Assembly: GCA_020344295.1 (NCBI GenBank)
Contig: CP070819.1
Location: forward strand, 458,408-463,953
Direction of reading: 5' to 3'
DNA: 5,546 nucleotides
Source of the DNA: Dehalococcoidia bacterium
GTDB taxonomy: Bacteria; Chloroflexota; Dehalococcoidia; SZUA-161
Of the stretch, positions 1 through 4,238 are shown piece after piece. Numbering within the stretch: position 1 is the first letter of the stretch; each line of letters starts with the position of its first letter. Under the pieces are notes generated by a model. It saw only the letters and a program-made list of their open reading frames with translations. It did not search any database and had not been told where the DNA came from. A program made the translations under genes and the position numbers.

Positions 1-608
1 ACCGACTTGATCGGGTAGGCATAGTCCAGCGGCATCTCATCGAGGCTCTCCGGCACCCAGGTCAGCGGGTTGTGATACGCAGTGCCGCTATCGTCCTTCC
101 AGCTTAAATTCGGTATATCATCGAACGGCCCCTTGGCCTTTATGCGCTGCATGAGCTGAAGCATAGGCGTCTCGGTAGAATCGCCACGCACCACAAAATC
201 TACCTGTGGGTAACTGATCAGCTCTTTATGGAAGTAGCTGGCGGACAACCCGCCCATTATGACCGGAGTGGAAGGGTGGATTCTTTTAACTATTTTGGCC
301 AGCTCCAAGCTGCCATGTGCATGCGGCAGCCAATGTAAATCGATGCCGAAGGCGCTAGTATTGAGCTTACCGATACATCTCTCGACATCGAATTCGCTAT
401 CCTTCAACATACGGAAGGCGATATTTACGATTCTTGTATGCACGCCATGTCTTTCCATGTAGGCGCCAATGCTGACAAGCCCAATGGGATACATTTCGAA
501 TACAGGCGTTGACGGAATGACATCGCTTATCGGGCCATACATAATCGCCCGTTTCCTGAAGTCGTAGTTGCTTGGTGCGTGCAGTAATATCAGATCCGTT
601 TTTGCCAT
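1..608 (-). CDS. B12-binding/radical SAM domain protein, N-terminal part (runs off the left edge)
   Basis: The visible 202 codons start at an ATG (606-608) and stay open to the window edge. They read as the N-terminal cobalamin-binding-like Rossmann domain found in front of many radical SAM enzymes: an opening MAKTDLILLHAPS strand, PVFEMYPIGLVSIGAYMERHG at about 35-55, FGIDLHWLPHAHG at 87-99, TPVIMGGLSASYFHKEL at 114-130, VDFVVRGDSTETP at 136-148, and LDEMPLDYAYP near 189-199. The GG and RGDST blocks are typical of B12-binding/radical SAM proteins, and the DLHWLPHAHG block recalls the Ta0216-type subfamily (from memory, not searched). The CxxxCxxC cluster motif would lie beyond the edge, so the radical SAM half is assumed, not seen. 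DLH is not in the usual position of the cobalamin DxHxxG ligand. The gene begins 16 bases after nuoC and is probably cotranscribed. The nearest Shine-Dalgarno (AGAGGA, 621-626) overlaps the nuoC stop and sits 12 bases from the ATG, which is rather far. The substrate is unknown. Confidence 0.8.
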   Translation of the reverse strand, partial: MAKTDLILLHAPSNYDFRKRAIMYGPISDVIPSTPVFEMYPIGLVSIGAYMERHGVHTRIVNIAFRMLKDSEFDVERCIGKLNTSAFGIDLHWLPHAHGSLELAKIVKRIHPSTPVIMGGLSASYFHKELISYPQVDFVVRGDSTETPMLQLMQRIKAKGPFDDIPNLSWKDDSGTAYHNPLTWVPESLDEMPLDYAYPIKS

Positions 609-624
609 AACAAATATCGATCCT

Positions 625-1065
625 CTAGAGGAAATCCCTCCTTAATGGGTGACCTTCGAATCCCTCCCAGAGGAAAATGCGTTTCATATTAGGGTGACCG
701 CTAAAATGTATGCCGAGTAGATCATAGACCTCTCTCTCCATCAGGTTAGCCCCGTTCCAAATAACGGTTACAGAAGGTAGAGTGGGCTGCTCCCTGTTGA
801 AGCACCTAGTTTTTAAAACAAGACTGTGGTTGTGCTTTATGGAGAATAATCGATAGACTACCTCAAGATAATCGAGGTAGTCGACTGCCGTGAGGTCCAG
901 GAGATAATCGAAATCAAGGCCAGAGGTCTGGTTCAAAAAACGACAGACATCGAGGACGGAATCGTTCTCAATGTAAACAACGCTCTCATCGTATTCGATG
1001 ACCGCTTCTGGAAGTTGCGCCCATATCTTCTCAGCAACTTCACTCCCGATTAATGGTTTCGTCAT
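625..1065 (-). CDS. nuoC: NADH-quinone oxidoreductase subunit C (30-kDa subunit)
   Basis: NuoC is a peripheral-arm subunit of complex I that packs against NuoB and NuoD. It carries no cofactor and helps form the quinone-reducing module on the cytoplasmic face. The 146-residue protein has the family's landmarks in order: LLDLTAVDYLDYLEVVYRLFS in the middle, then SVTVIWNGANLMEREVYDLLG, F-SGHPNMKRIFLWEGFEGHPLRRDF at the end. The ERE-YDLLGI and GHPLRRDF signatures are essentially diagnostic. It ends right after HPLRRDFL, so it is a complete short form with no fused NuoD. I chose the ATG at 1063-1065 (MTKPLIG) because the family fold begins there and it does not overlap the preceding gene. A GTG at 1108-1110 in the same frame would add 15 residues and overlap the upstream small gene by 20 bases. 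Neither start has a strong Shine-Dalgarno, so translation may be coupled. It follows nuoA, nuoB and the small SH3-like gene. Confidence 0.95.
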   Translation of the reverse strand: MTKPLIGSEVAEKIWAQLPEAVIEYDESVVYIENDSVLDVCRFLNQTSGLDFDYLLDLTAVDYLDYLEVVYRLFSIKHNHSLVLKTRCFNREQPTLPSVTVIWNGANLMEREVYDLLGIHFSGHPNMKRIFLWEGFEGHPLRRDFL

Positions 1066-1090
1066 AATGCTGTATACTGCTTCTGCGAAC

Positions 1091-1270
1091 CTAGAGTTTC
1101 TCCAGCTCACTCTCAGGGAAGGCCATATTGTAGCCGGTCTTATCAGCCTTTATTATTATCCAGCCCTTGGGGTCTTCCTTTACCTCTAATACCTCACCCT
1201 CCCAGCCGCTGAGCGTGTAGTTCGGCCTGTCCTTAACCCTTACTCTGTCCCCTATTTTTAAATCGGCCAT
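1091..1270 (-). CDS. 59-residue SH3/KOW-like protein inside the nuo operon
   Basis: This is a small gene read directly from the sequence: ATG at 1268-1270, TAG at 1091-1093, 59 residues. The pattern is that of a small SH3-like beta barrel: KIGDRVRV (5-12), a turn with NYTLSGW (17-23), GEVLEV (25-30), GWIIIKA (36-42), and a closing FPESELEKL (51-59). The G-x-x-V-x-V then G-x-V-x-x-V spacing matches KOW/SH3-type folds. It has no cysteine, signal peptide or membrane segment, so it is a soluble cytoplasmic protein. It starts 5 bases after the nuoB stop, with Shine-Dalgarno GAGGT 7 bases upstream, and ends 25 bases before the chosen nuoC start. That placement strongly suggests coexpression with complex I. 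In layout, especially the final SELE, it recalls NdhS and NdhO, the small SH3-fold subunits of cyanobacterial NDH-1 (from memory). Alternatives are a nucleic-acid-binding KOW protein or an unrelated passenger. I am confident that the gene is real; its function is inferred. Confidence 0.88.
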   Translation of the reverse strand: MADLKIGDRVRVKDRPNYTLSGWEGEVLEVKEDPKGWIIIKADKTGYNMAFPESELEKL

Positions 1271-1275
1271 TTCTA

Positions 1276-1857
1276 TTACCTCACAATACTGTCGTGCATT
1301 ATTTTCTCACGCAGCATTAGAAAAGAATGATATAACGACTCAGGACGTGGCGGACATCCAGGGACGTAGACATCTACAGGGATAATGCGATTCACCCCGG
1401 GAACTACACTATATGAATCCGCGAAAGGCCCGCCGCTGATAGCACAGGAGCCCATTGCGATAACCCATTTCGGCTCTGCCATCTGCTCCCACAGCATCTT
1501 AACCGCCGGGGCCATCTTCCAGGTCAGCGTGCCGGCTACGATCATCAGGTCCCCCTGCCGCGGTGTGGCACGCATGGCCTCCATACCTAAGCGAGCCATG
1601 TCATATCGCAGGAAATGGGACGAGAACATCTCCCAGGTGCAGCAGGCAAGGCCGAATGCCAGGGGGTGGAGTGACCACTTCCGCCCCCAGTTGATAAATG
1701 CGTCTATTGTTGTTATCAGAACACCGCGCTGTAGCTCCTCATCAATCCATTCGGCAGGGTCTGGTATGGGCTCAGCAGATGCAGCTATAAGCGCTTCAAC
1801 GCCTTTGCCTTCTTCCTTATCCAGTTCTGCCGCTGAATAGAGGGGTTCCGGTTCCAT
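1276..1857 (-). CDS. nuoB: NADH-quinone oxidoreductase subunit B (N2 iron-sulfur subunit)
   Basis: NuoB (PSST) binds the terminal 4Fe-4S cluster N2, which passes electrons to quinone at the junction with the membrane arm. In the 193-residue form the four cluster cysteines are all present: the tandem pair Cys72-Cys73 in FGLACCTWEM, Cys138 in AMGSCAISGG, and Cys168 in YVPGCPPRPES. The GTLTWKMAPAVKMLWEQM helix and the RATPRQGDLMIVAG segment also match the family. The first 45 residues or so are an acidic, low-complexity extension before the conserved TTIDAFINWGRKWS block. I chose the ATG at 1855-1857 because AGGAG (1863-1867) lies 5 bases upstream. An in-frame ATG at 1873-1875 would add six residues but overlaps the end of nuoA and has no comparable site. 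The gap to the nuoA stop is 8 bases. Small departures from the usual motifs are CC followed by T-W-E-M, and SGGPF where many homologues have SGGMF. Confidence 0.97.
   Translation of the reverse strand: MEPEPLYSAAELDKEEGKGVEALIAASAEPIPDPAEWIDEELQRGVLITTIDAFINWGRKWSLHPLAFGLACCTWEMFSSHFLRYDMARLGMEAMRATPRQGDLMIVAGTLTWKMAPAVKMLWEQMAEPKWVIAMGSCAISGGPFADSYSVVPGVNRIIPVDVYVPGCPPRPESLYHSFLMLREKIMHDSIVR
1278..1282 (-). promoter_or_regulatory. Ribosome binding site of the small SH3-like gene
   Basis: GAGGT on the minus strand lies 7 bases before the ATG at 1270 and overlaps the nuoB stop codon (TAA, 1276-1278). It is the main evidence that the short reading frame is translated, and it suggests coupling to nuoB. 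Confidence 0.75.
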
Positions 1858-1862
1858 GTTCT

Positions 1863-1867
1863 CTCCT
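1863..1867 (-). promoter_or_regulatory. Ribosome binding site that decides the nuoB start
   Basis: AGGAG, embedded in TAGGAGAG, sits 5 bases before the ATG at 1855-1857. The TAG is the nuoA stop codon, so termination of nuoA and initiation of nuoB are adjacent. This favours the 193-residue NuoB over the 199-residue reading. Confidence 0.8.
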
Positions 1868-2234
1868 ATTTCCATTCCATAACTTTCTTTTTCCAGGCAT
1901 AGACGAGACCGACAACAAGAATAAAAATGAAAACAAGCATCTCGACGAAGCCGAAGAGCTTTAACTGTTTAAAGTGTACCGCCCACGGGAAAAGGAATAT
2001 GGCCTCTATATCGAATATGACGAATAATAGTGCAAAGTAATAGTAGCGGAAGTTGAACTGCACCCAGGAGGTCCCTATCGTTTTCATCCCGCATTCGTAA
2101 GTGGAGCCTTTTACATTTTCGGGATCTGGCCTCTTAGACCTGTAGGAGACTGCTTTTGCGAGTAAAAGCATTGAAAGAGGAAGAGTTATCGATGCGACAA
2201 GAAGGATTGCAATGTAACCGTAATCAGCCAGCAA
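1866..2234 (-). CDS. nuoA: NADH-quinone oxidoreductase subunit A (ND3-type membrane subunit)
   Basis: NuoA is the ND3 homologue, a three-helix membrane subunit at the interface of the complex I arms whose first loop borders the quinone cavity. The 122-residue protein has hydrophobic segments at about 5-28, 63-85 and 95-113. The conserved loop STYECGM (44-50) carries the cysteine at 48, the one known from the active/deactive transition in mitochondrial ND3. Helix 2 carries FDIEAIFLFPWA (74-85) with the acidic pair Asp75 and Glu77. The length is normal for the family. The start is a TTG at 2232-2234, supported by Shine-Dalgarno AGAGGT (2243-2248) 8 bases upstream. No better ATG lies nearby, and starting later would remove helix 1. 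It is the first gene of the operon and is preceded by a recognisable promoter at 2268-2296. Confidence 0.96.
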   Translation of the reverse strand: MLADYGYIAILLVASITLPLSMLLLAKAVSYRSKRPDPENVKGSTYECGMKTIGTSWVQFNFRYYYFALLFVIFDIEAIFLFPWAVHFKQLKLFGFVEMLVFIFILVVGLVYAWKKKVMEWK

Positions 2235-2267
2235 GCGTTTTCACCTCTTCTCGGCTGGTCGGCTCTA

Positions 2268-2296
2268 ATAATACCATAGGGTCCAGGTGCATGCAA
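2268..2296 (-). promoter_or_regulatory. Predicted sigma-70-type promoter of the nuo operon
   Basis: On the minus strand, -35 TTGCAT (2291-2296) and -10 TATTAT (2268-2273, five of six consensus bases) are separated by exactly 17 bases. The start of transcription would fall near 2261, about 27 bases before the nuoA TTG, leaving room for the AGAGGT site. The -35 element is weak (three of six), which would fit a promoter that depends on an activator. Predicted from sequence only. Confidence 0.55.
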
Positions 2297-2320
2297 TAGC
2301 CCGCAGTGTAAATTGTCGGT

Positions 2321-2344
2321 AATTGTGTGAAAAGTCTCACAATT
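2321..2344. promoter_or_regulatory. 24-bp imperfect palindrome, candidate operator (CRP/FNR-like)
   Basis: The arms AATTGTGTGA and TCTCACAATT pair at 9 of 10 positions around a 4-base centre. Shifted by one base, 2326-2341 is also an exact TGTGA-N6-TCACA, the half-site arrangement bound by CRP/FNR-superfamily regulators. It lies between the divergent nuoA and PHP promoters, centred about 71 bases upstream of the predicted nuoA transcription start and about 51 bases upstream of the PHP one. The first spacing is typical for an upstream activator. Neither side has a T-run, so a terminator is unlikely. The regulator is not known from this window. Confidence 0.55.
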
Positions 2345-2346
2345 AG

Positions 2347-2377
2347 TAGTCAATTATGGCATCTCTGTGGTTATAAT
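2347..2377 (+). promoter_or_regulatory. Predicted promoter of the PHP-domain gene
   Basis: A perfect -10 TATAAT lies at 2372-2377. The best -35 candidate is TAGTCA (2347-2352, four of six) with a 19-base spacer, longer than ideal. Transcription would start near 2384, giving a leader of only about 13 bases with no clear Shine-Dalgarno before the ATG at 2397. Confidence 0.45.
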
Positions 2378-2396
2378 ATATATGAGTATTTGACAG

Positions 2397-3020
2397 ATGA
2401 TCATCGATCTGCATACCCATACCTGGCCTTATTCGGATGACAGCGACCTTAAGCCTCGTGAATTGATCGAGCGGGCAAAGAGTTTTAGCCTTGATGGTAT
2501 CTGCTTTACCGAGCACGACTGGCACTGGAAAGAAGAGGACATCGCCAAACTTTGTGGGGAGTACGATTTCCCGATCTTCCAAGGGATGGAGATAAGCTCG
2601 GAAGAGGGACACCTTCTGGTTTTCGGTTTGACTGAATATAAATTCGGCATGCACCATGCCCATTTCATCAGGCAGTTGGTCGATGAGGTAGGTGGCGTGA
2701 TAATCATGGCTCATCCCTACAGGGCGCGAGTACGATATAATACAGATCCTGCCCAACTGCTGGACAGTATCTGTTATAACCGGATCTTCGATCTGGTCGA
2801 TGCTATAGAGGTGATGAACGGCAGGTCCAAGGATAATGAGAATAAGTTCGCCCTGGATATCGGTTACAGGTTGAATCTAAGGGGCGTCGGCGGCAGTGAC
2901 GCCCATGCGCCTTCGGAGATACCCACATTTGCTACCGAGTTCGAGAGAGAGATCGGAAGTGTAGAAGAGCTGATAGCCGAACTCAAGGCCGGGCGATTCA
3001 GGGCGGTGGATCTTCGGTAA
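2397..3020 (+). CDS. PHP-domain metal-dependent phosphoesterase/hydrolase
   Basis: PHP proteins are TIM-barrel-like hydrolases that bind two or three metal ions and usually cleave phosphoesters. The 207-residue protein consists of this single domain. The metal-binding pattern is intact: HxH at His6 and His8 (DLHTHT), FTEHD with His40, GMEISS with Glu65, GHLLVFG with His72, MAHPYR with His106, IEVMNG with Glu138, and GGSDAH with Asp168 and His170. The ATG is fixed because the HxH motif begins five residues in and an in-frame stop lies at 2391-2393. No signal peptide or membrane segment is present, so it is probably cytoplasmic. It stands alone, divergent from nuoA and convergent with holA. The substrate cannot be told: relatives include histidinol-phosphatase-like, nucleotide-phosphatase-like and polymerase-associated PHP domains. 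It is too short to be a polymerase and lacks added domains. Confidence 0.9.
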   Translation: MIIDLHTHTWPYSDDSDLKPRELIERAKSFSLDGICFTEHDWHWKEEDIAKLCGEYDFPIFQGMEISSEEGHLLVFGLTEYKFGMHHAHFIRQLVDEVGGVIIMAHPYRARVRYNTDPAQLLDSICYNRIFDLVDAIEVMNGRSKDNENKFALDIGYRLNLRGVGGSDAHAPSEIPTFATEFEREIGSVEELIAELKAGRFRAVDLR

Positions 3021-3070
3021 TCTACATTATTGGGAAACTGTACAGTGAGTGTTGCAGAGTGAAACCCACC
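3021..3070. other. Short gap between convergent PHP and holA genes
   Basis: These 50 bases separate two gene ends. They contain a perfect 10-bp palindrome, ACTGTACAGT (3037-3046), but no GC-rich hairpin followed by a T-run on either strand, so I cannot point to an intrinsic terminator. Confidence 0.5.
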
Positions 3071-4066
3071 CTACCGATATTCACATAGCTCGCTGATTAG
3101 AAGGTCAAGAGCGAGTTCCCCCTTGTCATCCCTGAATCTACCGGTCTTTATCGATATGTCCGTTTCCAGTAGTTTTCGGTAGATGTCCTTGAGTCGTTCC
3201 ATGGAATACGCTCTGGCCTGCTCTAATGTCTTGCGTAGAGCATAATCTCTGTTGATGCCCAGAATCCCTCCGATATCGCTGGCTTTACGTCTTTGCTGCA
3301 GGAGGTCTTTGGCTTGTATCACCAGGCGAAACTGCCGGGTGATCATGAAGATCAGGTACGGCGGCGCGGCTCCTTCTTCCTCGAGCCGGTGCAGAAGTCT
3401 GGTTGCCGCAGCTGATCTGCGTTCGAGAATGGAATCTATCATGGCGAATACGTTCGGCTCACGAAAGTCAGCAGCAAGCAGCTCAACATCGTCTTTCTCT
3501 ATCGATCTCCCTGTAGCATAAGTACAGAGTTTGTCGATTTCATTTGCCATCAACCAGAGGTTGCTTCCCATAATGCTGTGAAGCAGACGTGCCGCATCGT
3601 TTGACATATTGCCGCCATACATCCGGGCTCTCGTATCCATCCACCTGAACAGCTCCGATCCGTTGAGTGGTTTGAACTCCCTTACCTTTGCATGTGGGAG
3701 CAGCTCTTTAAGCAGGGGATTGCTCTTCTTCAGCCCGCCGTCGACAAGCACCAGGATGGTACTCTCCGGTATCTGTCCGACGTATTCTATTAGTGCGAAC
3801 CAGCTGGAGCTGTTGGACTTCTTCGGGCGCTTTACTCTACCCTGCTGCTCGAACTGCCCGAGCAGACCCTCGACAATAACGAGGCGGTATGGTGCAAGAA
3901 AGGGGATTGTATCGCAGGTGGCGATCAGTTCCGCGGGAGTGGTGTTCTGCCCCTGCAGTACCGTGGTATTGGCGGCAACCGTCCCCTCATCTCCCAGACC
4001 CCTCTTCAGCTCAGTCAGGGCCTCTGTCAGAGAGAAATCGTCCTCTCCATAGAAGATATGCAGCAA
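3071..4066 (-). CDS. holA: DNA polymerase III delta subunit (clamp loader)
   Basis: Delta is the clamp-loader subunit that opens the beta sliding clamp during chromosome replication. The 331-residue protein is close to the usual family length. It opens with MLHIFYGEDDFSL, the typical first strand and YGEDxF motif. The PFLAPYRLVIVEG segment (about 55-67) and STILVLVDGGLKKSN (about 102-116) form the degenerate AAA+-like fold. Next come SNLWLMANEIDKL (168-180), a family hallmark, then EPNVFAMIDSILERR (203-217), and the C-terminal collar helices with MITRQFRLVIQAKDLL (241-256). As usual for delta, there is no Walker A motif. I chose the TTG at 4064-4066 because GGAGG (4072-4076) lies 5 bases upstream and homologues begin with this strand. 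A TTG at 4076-4078 would add four residues. It is a single gene with its own promoter, divergent from ychF. Confidence 0.93.
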   Translation of the reverse strand: MLHIFYGEDDFSLTEALTELKRGLGDEGTVAANTTVLQGQNTTPAELIATCDTIPFLAPYRLVIVEGLLGQFEQQGRVKRPKKSNSSSWFALIEYVGQIPESTILVLVDGGLKKSNPLLKELLPHAKVREFKPLNGSELFRWMDTRARMYGGNMSNDAARLLHSIMGSNLWLMANEIDKLCTYATGRSIEKDDVELLAADFREPNVFAMIDSILERRSAAATRLLHRLEEEGAAPPYLIFMITRQFRLVIQAKDLLQQRRKASDIGGILGINRDYALRKTLEQARAYSMERLKDIYRKLLETDISIKTGRFRDDKGELALDLLISELCEYR

Positions 4067-4071
4067 TCCCG

Positions 4072-4076
4072 CCTCC
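4072..4076 (-). promoter_or_regulatory. Ribosome binding site that decides the holA start
   Basis: GGAGG on the minus strand is 5 bases from the TTG at 4064-4066. The upstream in-frame TTG (4076-4078) overlaps this site and so is less likely to be used. Confidence 0.7.
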
Positions 4077-4127
4077 AACTGCTGTGTACGTGATTGAAGT
4101 CGAGGTTTTCGCGTGGACTGTCTGGAG

Positions 4128-4137
4128 TATAATTATA
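4128..4137. promoter_or_regulatory. Palindromic -10 element, possibly shared by holA and ychF
   Basis: TATAATTATA is its own reverse complement, so it presents a consensus TATAAT on both strands (plus 4128-4133, minus 4132-4137). The plus strand has no convincing -35 at 16-18 bases (sequence there is GTTTTC-like), so use toward ychF would need another aid. The ychF leader from here would be about 100 bases. Confidence 0.45.
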
Positions 4138-4160
4138 GCATTCGACTGTGATCCTTTGAA
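4132..4160 (-). promoter_or_regulatory. Predicted holA promoter
   Basis: On the minus strand, -35 TTCAAA (4155-4160, four of six) and -10 TATAAT (4132-4137, six of six) are separated by 17 bases. Transcription would start near 4125, leaving a leader of about 60 bases before the holA TTG. Confidence 0.55.
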
Positions 4161-4226
4161 ACATGGATTTTACAGTAAAAGCGTGGGGCAATGTTCAGTG
4201 GACGGATACAACAGTAAAGGTGATCT

Positions 4227-4230
4227 GGAG
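4227..4230 (+). promoter_or_regulatory. Ribosome binding site of the ychF-like gene
   Basis: GGAG lies 8 bases before the ATG at 4239-4241. A nearer ATG at 4234-4236 is in another frame and too close to the site. Confidence 0.6.
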
Positions 4231-4238
4231 TCCATGAA

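Noticed and set aside
259..462. Plus-strand open frame opposite the radical SAM gene
   Set aside because: It is antisense to a continuous, motif-bearing coding frame, with no ribosome site of note.
998..1189. 63-codon plus-strand open frame opposite nuoC and the SH3-like gene
   Set aside because: The minus-strand frames have proper ribosome sites, operon spacing and family features; this one has none.
1385..1840. 151-codon plus-strand open frame opposite nuoB
   Set aside because: It is antisense to a strongly conserved gene and has no recognisable protein features.
2321..2344. Palindrome upstream of nuoA as a terminator
   Set aside because: The stem is AT-rich, there is no T-run, and it lies between two divergent gene starts where a terminator has no role.
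2348..2353. TTGACT on the minus strand as an alternative -35 for nuoA
   Set aside because: No -10-like hexamer follows at 16-18 bases. The pair at 2268-2296 is better.
2390..2395. Consensus TTGACA on the plus strand
   Set aside because: It overlaps the start of the PHP gene, and nothing downstream supports a promoter there.
2343..2756. 137-codon minus-strand open frame opposite the PHP gene
   Set aside because: The PHP frame has all its metal-binding motifs intact, while this frame has none of any family and crosses the promoter region.
3037..3046. ACTGTACAGT palindrome as a LexA-type site
   Set aside because: The known LexA boxes need a spacer between the half-sites, and it lies between gene ends rather than at a promoter. 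Probably chance.
3609..4052. 147-codon open frame on the plus strand opposite holA
   Set aside because: Composition is Ser/Pro/Arg-rich without any family motif, and it lies wholly antisense to a clear holA. It is a shadow frame, as is the one at 3889-4254.
4156..4161. TTGAAA on the plus strand as a -35 for ychF
   Set aside because: No -10-like sequence lies at the right distance; the only candidate, TACAGT, is 9 bases away.
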